Shown: positions 7,683-14,511, numbered from the stretch's first letter. The stretch: DNA of 33,462 nucleotides from a virus (IMGVR_UViG_3300022918_000027:1-33462); one strand, 5' to 3'. Translations and numbers: made by a program. Notes: generated by a model not told the origin, from the letters alone.

Positions 7683-7700
7683 GGTTGACCTTTCGTTGTT

Positions 7701-7746
7701 ACTGACCTAACGAGTCAAGACTATGACCATACTCGTTAGGTGTCAA
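7701..7746 (-). promoter_or_regulatory. - strand promoter with paired operators
   Basis: On the - strand: -35 TTGACA (7741-7746), 17-nt spacer, -10 TAGTCT (7718-7723). Half-site ACTCGTTAGG (7731-7740) fills the spacer and its inverted copy CCTAACGAGT (7706-7715) covers the expected transcription start. This layout is shared with the promoter at 10433-10476. The -35 overlaps the 3' end of the upstream gene. Confidence 0.65.
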
Positions 7747-8077
7747 GCGACCCGAGGTAAACGAGGAAACCGACGGCTGTCGCGCGAAGGTTAGAGTTGC
7801 CCGCGCCTTGCGCGAGCTTGGCCTTATTCGCGAGAAAGCGACCGTTGCGGATAAGGTCGGCGCGCTCTTGCTCGAGCTTCGCGATGCGCACCGCCAGGGG
7901 CGACGGCGTCGTAATCTCAAGCTCGGCGAGGAGCTCGGCACGACGGTCGGGCGTGACAGCGTTGTCGGGTCGCGGCTCGGTGACGCACGTGCACTCGTAC
8001 TCGTCGCCGATCGAGAGCACGAGCGCGATGAACGCGACGGCCCCGAGCCCGAGAGGTATAGCAATTACGGGGTGCAT
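7736..8077 (-). CDS. small membrane protein with coiled coil
   Basis: This 113-aa protein has an N-terminal membrane segment (residues about 3-22, VIAIPLGLGAVAFIALVLSI), then a CTC motif and a charged helical region (AVRIAKLEQERADLIRNGRF). No family is recognised. Its ATG overlaps the stop of the 92-aa gene upstream (TAATG). Its own stop codon lies inside the promoter and operator of the next gene. Confidence 0.55.
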   Translation of the reverse strand: MHPVIAIPLGLGAVAFIALVLSIGDEYECTCVTEPRPDNAVTPDRRAELLAELEITTPSPLAVRIAKLEQERADLIRNGRFLANKAKLAQGAGNSNLRATAVGFLVYLGSLDT

Positions 8078-8355
8078 TAGTTTTCCTTACTCTCGGTGGT
8101 ACGAGGGACAGGGGTGAGAGCGACATGGTTGTACAAGTCGCGGTGGATAAATCCCGGATCAACTGCATCTCGAATCTGCTGCATCGCATGGAGAATCGCA
8201 GCACGGTCGTCACCTGTCGCTTCGGGTTGAGGGTCAGGGGTGGCGAGAGCGTCGGTGAGCCGCAAAATCAGGTCACGCGAGTAGGTGTCAGCGGTGACTA
8301 GAGTCACATGCGCGCGAGCTTCCGCAATCAGCGTTTCTCGGGTGTTGTCACTCAC
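8077..8355 (-). CDS. hypothetical early protein (92 aa)
   Basis: This 92-aa soluble protein is mostly helical (RETLIAEARAHVTLV, AAILHAMQQIRDAVD). No motif or family is recognised. It overlaps both neighbours by a few bases (ATGA-type and TAATG-type), placing it in a tightly packed early operon. Confidence 0.5.
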   Translation of the reverse strand: MSDNTRETLIAEARAHVTLVTADTYSRDLILRLTDALATPDPQPEATGDDRAAILHAMQQIRDAVDPGFIHRDLYNHVALTPVPRTTESKEN

Positions 8356-8927
8356 GGTCGCTCCTTCGTGTGCCAGTGATTCACGGCGAGAGGTTCGCCG
8401 GTATCGACAGCGGCGCGGTGCGCGTTGTCGTGAAAGTCCATGAGCGCCGTCGGCGACAGGTGGTCGAGTTCGGCCTCGTGGAATAAAAACAGGTGAGCGG
8501 CGACAGTGGAAGGATCCACGGGCGGCACGTACCAGCCCGTCTTTTCGTCCGTCGCCTCGCCGACGAGCTTGGCGCCGGGGAGCTCAGCCATAATGACGCG
8601 CTCAGCCTTACCCTTCGGTTCGTCCCACTCTCCGCCCGACGCCTTCACGGGTGGCTTGAGCGTCGACTTATGCTCGGTCGTCGTCGCCCAGCGCTGCTGC
8701 GCGCCAGTCTCGTCGCGAAGTGGAGAGCGCTTCGTGATCTTCGCTGGGCGGGCCGATGCGATGTCGACCTCATCCTTGGCGCGCACCTCGCTCTTGAACG
8801 TGCCGCCGGCCGCCTCGAGCATCACCTTGACGCGCTTGCCCTTGACCTTCGCGCGGGCAACCGAGAAGTCGCGACCTTTCAGCGTGACGGTCATGCCCGC
8901 CTCGACCTTCGACCAGGGGAGTCTCAT
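8352..8927 (-). CDS. hypothetical protein with SH3/KOW-like N-terminus
   Basis: The ATG at 8927 overlaps the stop of the upstream gene (ATGA), giving 191 aa, and is preferred to an in-frame start at 8954. The N-terminus (KVEAGMTVTLKGRDFSVARA, then KGKRVKVMLEAAGG) looks like a small KOW/SH3-type beta-barrel. Later residues are mixed, with a His-rich C-terminus (HLFLFHEAELDHL, ALMDFHDNAH, NHWHTKERP). Neighbouring genes at 9133 and 9339 open with the same kind of domain. Function unknown. Confidence 0.55.
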   Translation of the reverse strand: MRLPWSKVEAGMTVTLKGRDFSVARAKVKGKRVKVMLEAAGGTFKSEVRAKDEVDIASARPAKITKRSPLRDETGAQQRWATTTEHKSTLKPPVKASGGEWDEPKGKAERVIMAELPGAKLVGEATDEKTGWYVPPVDPSTVAAHLFLFHEAELDHLSPTALMDFHDNAHRAAVDTGEPLAVNHWHTKERP

Positions 8928-9136
8928 GAGTCGATACCTCCGGGCAAGACGCAAGAATGATGGCGAGGTAGCTCACCGGATTCGACGCGCCCAATATCGG
9001 GCCGAGCTTCGAATACGGAAACTTCCATATCGAGCGCCCATTTGGTGCCGAGTTCAACTGCGAGAGCGAGACGGCCGGGGCGCTTCGGGGGCTTCACGTC
9101 GTCGGCGTAATAACCGCGGGCAAAGTAGTGAGTCAT
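8924..9136 (-). CDS. hypothetical small protein (70 aa)
   Basis: This 70-aa protein overlaps both neighbours through ATGA junctions, which supports it as real. It is soluble, with RPGRLALAVELGTKWALDME in the middle and no recognised motif. Function unknown. Confidence 0.5.
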   Translation of the reverse strand: MTHYFARGYYADDVKPPKRPGRLALAVELGTKWALDMEVSVFEARPDIGRVESGELPRHHSCVLPGGIDS

Positions 9137-9342
9137 CGCTTGGCCTTCTTCCGTTTGACGAGTACGAGCTTGCCGAGCGCGACGCGCTTTACCTTGGCGC
9201 CTTTGCGGCGACTCTTGGCAACGAACGCAACCGGCTCAAGCCCGGCGATGTGGATGAACGGGGGCAACATCGTGACGGTCGCGACGATCGTGTAGCGCAC
9301 CTTCCCGCGCTTGCCGATCGTGACCCTCATGCCGGGCTTCAC
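9133..9342 (-). CDS. small basic SH3/KOW-like protein (69 aa)
   Basis: This 69-aa protein begins MKPGMRVTIGKRGKVRYTI, followed by strands (ATVTMLPPFIHIAGLEP, VAFVAK) and a very basic end (LVKRKKAKR). The pattern matches a single small beta-barrel with a charged tail, as in nucleic-acid-binding KOW or SH3-like proteins. It is coupled to both neighbours by overlaps. The role is unknown. Confidence 0.5.
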   Translation of the reverse strand: MKPGMRVTIGKRGKVRYTIVATVTMLPPFIHIAGLEPVAFVAKSRRKGAKVKRVALGKLVLVKRKKAKR

Positions 9343-9620
9343 TTCCCCGACTCGAATCGGGCTCGAGCCTCACGCGCTGCCGCCCAGTCGGGGAGGTAGG
9401 GGTGCGACCCGTCGGGCATGAACGGCTCGCCGCACATCGGGCACGTCGGCACCGGCTCAGCGTCGAGTACGCGCGGGTCGAGTCGCATCGTTATGCCGTC
9501 GTCAAACTTGACGTCGACGTCAAAAGGGTCGCCGACCGAAGCCGATACGATGACGCCAGGGGTCGCGAGCGGGCCGCGCATGACGACGCGGGTGCCGGGC
9601 TGCGCTTCGGACTCACGCAT
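9339..9620 (-). CDS. small protein with beta-barrel and CxxC motif (93 aa)
   Basis: This 93-aa protein opens PGTRVVMRGPLATPGVIVS, then DPFDVDVKFDDGITMRLDP, again a KOW/SH3-like barrel, followed by a CPMCGEPF zinc-type motif. Only one Cys pair is present, so zinc binding would need other ligands or a dimer. It overlaps the surface-protein gene by 8 nt. Confidence 0.5.
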   Translation of the reverse strand: MRESEAQPGTRVVMRGPLATPGVIVSASVGDPFDVDVKFDDGITMRLDPRVLDAEPVPTCPMCGEPFMPDGSHPYLPDWAAAREARARFESGK

Positions 9621-10404
9621 GACGACGCCCCCGCACGATCATCGTGACGCCGAGGACGATGCCACCGATGGCGAACGCGCTGAGCGTGAACACCTCGAGG
9701 CCGTTGAGTCCGGTGTCGGCGAGCGTGTCGTCGGGTTCGTCAACGCGGGGCGGCGTGCCAAGTGTGGAACTGGGCGACGGGGTCGGCATAGGCGTGGCGG
9801 TCTCGTTGAGCACGCAGATCTTCCCGTACTTCCCGTCGGTCCAATGCTTGTCCCACGGGCATACGACCTTCGCGGTGCGGGTCGGTGCGGGAGTCGGGAA
9901 CGGCGTATCGTCGCCGGGATGCTCGGACGGCGTCGCGGTCGGCATCGGTTCAACCGTCGGGGTTGACGTCGGCGTCGGTGAGCTCGTCGGGGTGACGCTG
10001 CACACGGGCGCCTCACCGTGCTCACCGAAGTGGTAGGACTCGCCCGAGACCTGAACCCACGACACGCAGAACGGCGTCACGAGACCGAAGGCAGACCACG
10101 GTACGAACGTCGCGCCGATGTACTGGGCGTCGGCGTGTAGGTGCGTGCCGTTCGCGGCATCGTCACACTCGAAGTCGGTGCGGGTTGCGCACTTCGACTG
10201 AAAGTCGAGGTTGTGCGCCGGGGCGGGCGGGTTGATATTCACGTGCCCGCCGTCGGCGAAACCACTCGGGTAGGTGATGCCGTCCGCGTCGACGGTGAAC
10301 GGTGTCGGGTCGGCGTGTGCGGGCTGTACGGCGAGCGCGAGGCTTGCGACCAGGCCGATGCCGAATATCGCGACGGCGAGGCGTGAGCGAGTTGAGGTGT
10401 TCAT
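9613..10404 (-). CDS. secreted, sortase-type surface protein (LADTG)
   Basis: The ATG at 10404 with GAAAGGTCACATC is preferred to an upstream TTG; the product is 263 aa. It has a Sec signal peptide (basic start, hydrophobic 9-26, cleavage near AHA-DPT at 29-32), a Cys-containing domain at about 33-137, a Pro/Thr/Ser-rich linker at 138-178, a second small Cys segment, and a classic sorting signal: LADTG (228-232), a hydrophobic stretch (238-257) and a basic tail RGRRHA. LAxTG is the form used by class E sortases in actinobacteria. The protein would be covalently attached to the infected host's wall. The function is unknown; receptor masking is one possibility. Confidence 0.75.
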   Translation of the reverse strand: MNTSTRSRLAVAIFGIGLVASLALAVQPAHADPTPFTVDADGITYPSGFADGGHVNINPPAPAHNLDFQSKCATRTDFECDDAANGTHLHADAQYIGATFVPWSAFGLVTPFCVSWVQVSGESYHFGEHGEAPVCSVTPTSSPTPTSTPTVEPMPTATPSEHPGDDTPFPTPAPTRTAKVVCPWDKHWTDGKYGKICVLNETATPMPTPSPSSTLGTPPRVDEPDDTLADTGLNGLEVFTLSAFAIGGIVLGVTMIVRGRRHA

Positions 10405-10432
10405 GATGTGACCTTTCAAATGGCGGTTACTG

Positions 10433-10476
10433 ACCTAACGAGTATGACTCTAATTGCATAGTCGTTAGGTTGTCAA
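10433..10476 (-). promoter_or_regulatory. divergent control region: surface-protein promoter with operators
   Basis: For the - strand gene: -35 TTGACA (10471-10476), 18-nt spacer, -10 TAGAGT (10447-10452). Half-site AGTCGTTAGGT (10460-10470) lies next to the -35, and its inverted copy ACCTAACGAGT (10433-10443) overlaps the expected start of transcription. The same layout is seen at 7701-7746. The region also serves the divergent ribbon-helix-helix gene. Confidence 0.65.
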
Positions 10477-10490
10477 GTAGAGTCGTCGGC
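10454..10490 (+). promoter_or_regulatory. leaderless-type promoter of the RHH gene
   Basis: On the + strand: weak -35 TTGCAT (10454-10459), 18-nt spacer containing the AGTCGTTAGGT half-site, -10 TAGAGT (10478-10483), then 7 nt to the ATG at 10491. No ribosome site precedes the ATG, so transcription probably begins at or next to the start codon. Repressor binding to the spacer site would block this promoter as well as the divergent one. Confidence 0.5.
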
Positions 10491-10700
10491 ATGGCAGATA
10501 AGCGTGAACTTCGTTACCCCCGGCAGATCGGCGCGTTCATGTTGAGCGAGGAGCTTGACGACGCTATCCGCGCCGAAGCGCTCCGCCAGGGCGTCACCGT
10601 CGCCGAGGTCATCCGAGTCTGGCTCGAAGCCGGCCGGGCATGCCTACTCGACGCTTCACTCTCACGCGCCAACGGTGGCTCGGGCTACTTGCATCTCTAG
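10491..10700 (+). CDS. ribbon-helix-helix transcriptional regulator
   Basis: The ATG at 10491 gives 69 aa. ELRYPRQIGAFMLSEELDD then AIRAEALRQGVTVAEVIRV fit a short N-terminal strand followed by two helices, with the GVTVAEVIRVWLEAG helix typical of CopG/Arc-type dimers. Such proteins bind short inverted half-sites. The gene is next to a divergent promoter bearing inverted ACTCGTTAGGT-type sites, and it is the only + strand gene inside the early - strand block. It is therefore the likely regulator of those sites, with probable autoregulation. Its 3' end overlaps the HNH gene on the other strand by 39 nt. Confidence 0.7.
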   Translation: MADKRELRYPRQIGAFMLSEELDDAIRAEALRQGVTVAEVIRVWLEAGRACLLDASLSRANGGSGYLHL

Positions 10701-11132
10701 GTCGCGCCGCTCGAGGTGCTCGCTTCGCTTCGCTCGCTGAGTGCTGGCGCTCGTCGTGCCGGTTGCCCGCTCGTCGTTCAGCCGTTTCGGGATCGGGTCG
10801 AGGTGCATCGGATTGACGCAGTACCGCCCCGCGCAAATGGGGAACAGGTGGTCGAGGTACATATCAGCGTCGAGCGGTTGCGGATAGGTGAGAAACCACG
10901 CCATCCGGTGAGCGCGAACCGTGCGCTCTTTGCCGTCGATGCGCACCGAGAAGTTCCCATAGCCTTCACTCGATAGCGCGGCGGTCCATATCCAACACTC
11001 ATCGTCGTCGGTCGTGCGCTTGTCGACCTTCGCCCAGAAACGGTGAGCGACCTTCTCGTCGTTCATGCCGATGTCGCACAGTGCGAGCATGAGCTCGGGG
11101 TTGACGATCGCGACCCAGCGAGGCTCAGTCAT
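10662..11132 (-). CDS. HNH endonuclease
   Basis: This 156-aa protein carries ECWIWTAALSSEGYGNF (about 45-61), RAHRMAWFL, then YLDHLFPICAGRYCVNPMHL (92-111) with D94, H95, N107 and H110 and Cys 100/105. That is the beta-beta-alpha HNH fold of the phage and homing-type HNH family (CWxW...H..C.N..HL). Its ATG overlaps the primase gene stop by 8 nt. A start at Met23 (GMNDEKVAHRFWAKV) is also possible. It may be a free-standing homing nuclease or help DNA processing. Confidence 0.75.
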   Translation of the reverse strand: MTEPRWVAIVNPELMLALCDIGMNDEKVAHRFWAKVDKRTTDDDECWIWTAALSSEGYGNFSVRIDGKERTVRAHRMAWFLTYPQPLDADMYLDHLFPICAGRYCVNPMHLDPIPKRLNDERATGTTSASTQRAKRSEHLERRDLEMQVARATVGA

Positions 11133-13500
11133 CGTCGGGCTCGCTCGGGGTGTACTGCAGCATTGACGCGGCGCCCATCGGCATCGAGTCGACGGCGATA
11201 CCGAGAATGTAGCGGGTGCCTTTACTCATGAGGAGCGCGTGCCCGATATGCTCGAGGCGCTTGTAGAAGTTCCCCGCGTTCAAAGGCTGGTAGCCGTTCG
11301 TCGACGACCAGGTCTCGTACACCTTGTAGAGATGCGTGCGCACGGTGCGGATAGTGTCGTTGCCCGCCTCGGAGTGCTTCACGTGCTCGTCGTTGGCGAG
11401 CCAGAGCTTGACGGTGTTCGCCTCGAGCTCGAAGCGGCGCTTGAGGTCGGCGGCCTGACCGACAACCTCGAAGTCGCCGCGGCTCATGAGCACGCGCAAC
11501 GCGGTAAGTGCACGGTTGAAGATCCCCGACGCCTCGGCCATGAGCGCTGCCTCGCTGAACGATGGATCGTGCGACAGCTTATTCGGGAATGGTAGCGGTA
11601 GCCACCGACGTAGATACCCGTCGGTGTTGTCGCTCGACTGCCACATCTCATTTGCCGAGAAGATCGGCACGGCCCACGGGGTGAACTCGAACGGGTGCCC
11701 GTACTTATGCTGAACGAGCATCGAGTCGCCACCCGTGAACTGTTTGAACTTCGCCGTCTTGGTGAGCGCCTTCGACTCGAGGTCGCCCGCGATATTCGCC
11801 AGCTTCCCGAAGGTACCCGCGAGTTCGAACTTGCCGTCGGTGATGTCGTCGAGGGTGAGGGAGGCGGTGTTGTGCTTCCCGATGACGTGAGTGAGAACAC
11901 GCAAGAGGGTACCCTTACCGTTGCCACCGGGGCCGACGAGCAGCACCGCTTTCTGTAGCGGGTTGCCGCTCATGAGCAGATAGCCGAGCGCTTCCCATAC
12001 GAGTTGAATCGAGTCGGCCGGCACGACCTGGGCGAGCCACGCGTCGAACGTCGAGCACTCGGCACCGGGCACGTACTCGACCGGCAGTTGCACCGTCGAG
12101 AGTAGCTCGGGGTCGTGCGGTTCGAGCTCCCCGGTGCGCCAGTCGACCATGCCGTTACGCACGTTGATAAGTCGCGCGTTCGGCTCGAAGCCGATGCGTG
12201 GCAGGTCACGGCCGTAGATGACGCCCGATCGGACGTTCGGCACGTACGCCATCCGGTGACGGTTGCCGAGCAGCCTCGCGAGGCGCCGCTCAATCTCGTC
12301 GTCGCGACGTACCCACACGCCCGCCTCGTACAGCCAGATCGCCCCGTCGGGACCGACGGCGAGGTCGTACGCCACATGGTCGGCAATCTTCTGCGTGAGT
12401 AACCCTTCCGGCTTCTGAAAGAACGAGTCGGGATCGACACGTGTAGCCCGCTCGACGCCGATGTCAAAAGGGAGCGTGTACGCGAGAGCCTTACTCGGGT
12501 TGCCCGGCGTGATCGGTAGCGGTATCGCATCGGTGGACTTGCGCACGGCGCTCGCCCACTTCTCGAGCACCCGACGATCGTCGAACCCCTTGTCGCGCGG
12601 TGCGTGCTCGAGGAGGATCGCTTGAGCGTCATCGAGGGTCAGTGGCGACCACGGCGCCTTAGCGAGCTCAGCGAGGCGCACGGCCTTGCGGAACACCGTT
12701 TCATCCCAAGCCGGACCCTTGTAGTCCTCGGGTCGCGCGGTCGCCTTTTCGGTGAGCTCGGTGAGATCGGCGATGACGCCATCGATGGCCGAGGTCATCC
12801 ATTGCGTAAGGCGCTCGTTGTCGCCCGCGGTGAGCTTGTCGTAATCGAATAGCTCAACGTTGGTACCCGGCGCCTCGTAGACCTCGGGCGTGAGTGCCTC
12901 GAGCCACGCGTCGGGTAGGTCGGGGAGTTCGTCGATGTGGGGCGGCAGCTTGCTCCGCTTACCGGACGGGTCGTACCAGCGGTACTGCTCGTCGGTGTCG
13001 GGGTGCACGCTCGGCCACACGACCGAGTAACGGTGCCCGTGATGAATGACCTCGATGTCGGTCGTCGTCAAGCCCCGCTTGTGATCCTTCTTCGTGAGCG
13101 GTACCTGGCTTACGAGGAGGTGCCCTTCGGGGATCCGATAGAAGTACTGCCGGGTCGCCGAGTCGTCACCTCGTGCGGTGCTCGACCAGGTGGCGGGGAG
13201 TTTGCCCCACCGCTTGATCCTGTCGGCGAGAACGACGTCGCCGTGCTTCCCATCATGGTCGTGACCGTCGACGTCGAGCGCCATCGTGTCGACGTGTCGG
13301 AGGGCGACGTTGCGCGCCTGGCGTGACGGCTTGGCGATGAGGCGCTTGACGAGCTTGCGCGTGACCTCACCCGTAATGCCGGTCGTGCCCGGTTCGGGAT
13401 ACGCCTTGCCCTTGACAGGGATCGGCCAAAAGCCGACGTCGAGATAATCCTCAGCGCTGTAACCGAAGGGGCGTTCGCGCTGGGCCTTCTTGTCGCTCAC
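11125..13500 (-). CDS. primase-polymerase / SF3 helicase
   Basis: The GTG at 13500 overlaps the upstream stop (GTGA) and gives 791 aa; an upstream in-frame start is less likely. The N-terminal part is a bifunctional primase-polymerase domain: MALDVDGHDHDG (catalytic DxD at about 76-78), WSSTARGDD, and EVIHHGHRYSVVWPS (~149-163). The C-terminal part is a D5/P4-type superfamily 3 helicase with Walker A VGPGGNGKGT (~522-531) and downstream LANIAGDLES and FSANEMW (sensor and B-type motifs). It would prime and unwind DNA at the phage origin. No phage DNA polymerase is present, so elongation likely depends on the host. Confidence 0.9.
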   Translation of the reverse strand: MSDKKAQRERPFGYSAEDYLDVGFWPIPVKGKAYPEPGTTGITGEVTRKLVKRLIAKPSRQARNVALRHVDTMALDVDGHDHDGKHGDVVLADRIKRWGKLPATWSSTARGDDSATRQYFYRIPEGHLLVSQVPLTKKDHKRGLTTTDIEVIHHGHRYSVVWPSVHPDTDEQYRWYDPSGKRSKLPPHIDELPDLPDAWLEALTPEVYEAPGTNVELFDYDKLTAGDNERLTQWMTSAIDGVIADLTELTEKATARPEDYKGPAWDETVFRKAVRLAELAKAPWSPLTLDDAQAILLEHAPRDKGFDDRRVLEKWASAVRKSTDAIPLPITPGNPSKALAYTLPFDIGVERATRVDPDSFFQKPEGLLTQKIADHVAYDLAVGPDGAIWLYEAGVWVRRDDEIERRLARLLGNRHRMAYVPNVRSGVIYGRDLPRIGFEPNARLINVRNGMVDWRTGELEPHDPELLSTVQLPVEYVPGAECSTFDAWLAQVVPADSIQLVWEALGYLLMSGNPLQKAVLLVGPGGNGKGTLLRVLTHVIGKHNTASLTLDDITDGKFELAGTFGKLANIAGDLESKALTKTAKFKQFTGGDSMLVQHKYGHPFEFTPWAVPIFSANEMWQSSDNTDGYLRRWLPLPFPNKLSHDPSFSEAALMAEASGIFNRALTALRVLMSRGDFEVVGQAADLKRRFELEANTVKLWLANDEHVKHSEAGNDTIRTVRTHLYKVYETWSSTNGYQPLNAGNFYKRLEHIGHALLMSKGTRYILGIAVDSMPMGAASMLQYTPSEPDDD

Positions 13501-13820
13501 GACCGACGCGCCAAGGCGACAGGGTTGATGCACGCATAGAACAACTCGAGGTCGGTCATCCGCAAGGTATCGAGCACGAACGCGCTCACGCTGAACTCTT
13601 GACCATACGCGCCCGACTCGTCACGCTTGCGGGTCTGCCCGAATCGGGCTGTGCGCAAGTTGTAGTTCTCCACACCTAGCGATGAATAGTCGGAGAGATA
13701 GTCGCCAGGAAAGCGGGGAATGACCCTCGTTGGTATAGGGAGTTGCCAAGCCGTCGCGCCATCCGGCACGTTGAGCACGACGTTGTCATACGAACCGCCG
13801 AGGAACAGTGCGCCGCTCAT
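13497..13820 (-). CDS. hypothetical early protein (107 aa)
   Basis: This 107-aa protein begins with strand-rich sequence (GALFLGGSYDNVVLNVPDG) and ends with FYACINPVALARRS. It has no membrane segment. It is coupled at both ends (ATGA with the upstream zinc gene, GTGA with the primase), so it is part of the replication operon. No family was recognised with certainty. Confidence 0.6.
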   Translation of the reverse strand: MSGALFLGGSYDNVVLNVPDGATAWQLPIPTRVIPRFPGDYLSDYSSLGVENYNLRTARFGQTRKRDESGAYGQEFSVSAFVLDTLRMTDLELFYACINPVALARRS

Positions 13821-14155
13821 GCTGTCACCTCAACGATTCGCCCGTTGCCGCTACAGGTGGCGCAGGGCCAGCCGATGTCGTCGATGCGGTGAGGCGAACC
13901 GGTGCCCTCGCACGCGGGACAGATCACGGTGCCCTCGATGCAACGGATGAGGAGGAGTCCGTCTTGACGGCGTGCCTGGAACGCGCCGGCCGGACGGAAG
14001 GCAGTGAGTATGCCGTTCTCGACGTTGGTCGTCGCAAGACTCGGCACCGAGCCCCACTTATGCCACACGCCGGGATTGTTGCGCATGCGCTCAGCGGCAC
14101 GGTCATAACGAGTGACCACCTTGGGCGGTTCAAGATCGGGGAGGTTTTCAAACAT
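13817..14155 (-). CDS. zinc protein with DnaJ-like CxxCxGxG repeats, first early gene
   Basis: This 112-aa protein ends in two DnaJ-type zinc motifs, CPACEGTG and CATCSGNG (about 79-104), which should bind one zinc ion. The rest is not recognised. It is the first gene of the long - strand block. There is no ribosome site: an extended -10 (TGC then TACATT) ends 6 nt before the ATG, so the mRNA probably starts at the start codon. Confidence 0.6.
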   Translation of the reverse strand: MFENLPDLEPPKVVTRYDRAAERMRNNPGVWHKWGSVPSLATTNVENGILTAFRPAGAFQARRQDGLLLIRCIEGTVICPACEGTGSPHRIDDIGWPCATCSGNGRIVEVTA

Positions 14156-14410
14156 TGAATGAATGTAGCACGGTGCGCGGTGATGCGATACGGCGTGTCG
14201 ACGTCAATTAGTGGAGCCGTTTTCAGGTCGCTTAGTGCGGGGAGCAGCTAGGGAGCATGGCATTTACAAACTTCTTGCGTGCGTGCGTATGTGTGCGCGT
14301 GCGTGTATGCAATAGAGAAGTTGCTGAATCGGGTGCTCACCCCTGCTCCCTGCTCCTTTTGGCCTTAGCTCGTCAAATAAGGGCGCGTTATTTCGAGAGC
14401 TAAGGAAAGT
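14156..14410. other. dyad-rich control region, possible replication origin
   Basis: This gap separates the - strand early genes from the + strand late genes. It holds direct and inverted GGAGCA repeats near 14238-14252 (with copies TGCTCC at 14343-14356), an alternating purine-pyrimidine tract (14278-14311) flanked by ACTTCT and AGAAGT, and an 18-bp interrupted dyad at 14363-14405 (CCTTAGCTC...AAATAA / TTATTT...GAGCTAAGG, loop GGGCGCG). Dyads next to a primase-helicase operon fit an origin, but this is inference. I see no coding gene on either strand here. Confidence 0.45.
14162..14170 (-). promoter_or_regulatory. extended -10 promoter of the early operon (leaderless)
   Basis: On the - strand TGC-TACATT (14162-14170) is followed by CATTCA and the ATG at 14155. 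No clear -35 is seen. This spacing predicts transcription starting at the A of the ATG. The same arrangement recurs at several + strand genes. Confidence 0.5.
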
Positions 14411-14425
14411 ATGACGCTCGTCATA
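14410..14425. repeat. short palindrome TATGACG-ct-CGTCATA
   Basis: Two perfect 7-bp arms are separated by 2 nt, an operator-like shape. It overlaps the start of the tiny ORF at 14411 and lies about 70 bp upstream of the -10 at 14498. It could be a binding site for another regulator or a hairpin. Confidence 0.4.
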
Positions 14426-14509
14426 GAAACCCAAGACGCCTCCGCGCACCGCCTCGCCGAGCAGTGGCGGGCCTCGCAACGGCGGTGCGCCGAGTGCTAT
14501 ACTCGTTAG
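14411..14509 (+). CDS. possible 32-aa leader ORF
   Basis: ATG at 14411 is preceded by AAGGAAAGT and the frame runs to a TAG (14507-14509) directly abutting the GTG at 14510. The product would be 32 aa, MTLVIETQDASAHRLAEQWR followed by 12 more residues ending AECYTR. The abutting stop and start would allow coupling, but the same DNA also holds the -10 box and operator of the next gene. It could be a real small gene, a leader peptide or chance. Confidence 0.3.
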   Translation: MTLVIETQDASAHRLAEQWRASQRRCAECYTR

Positions 14510-14511
14510 GT
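14495..14511 (+). promoter_or_regulatory. extended -10 promoter overlapping the third ACTCGTTAGGT site
   Basis: TGC-TATACT (14495-14503) is an almost ideal extended -10. CGTTAG follows, then GTG at 14510, so the transcript would begin at the start codon. The half-site ACTCGTTAGGT (14501-14511) spans the end of the -10 and the start point, where a bound regulator would block initiation. Confidence 0.6.

Noticed and set aside
10620-10760. RHH gene and HNH gene overlapping on opposite strands as evidence that one is false
   Set aside because: The overlap is only 39 nt at their 3' ends and both proteins have convincing domains, so both are kept.
14278-14311. short repeats in the GT/GC tract as a CRISPR or tandem-repeat array
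   Set aside because: The tract is a simple alternating purine-pyrimidine run with no spacer structure; no CRISPR-like repeat-spacer pattern exists in the window.
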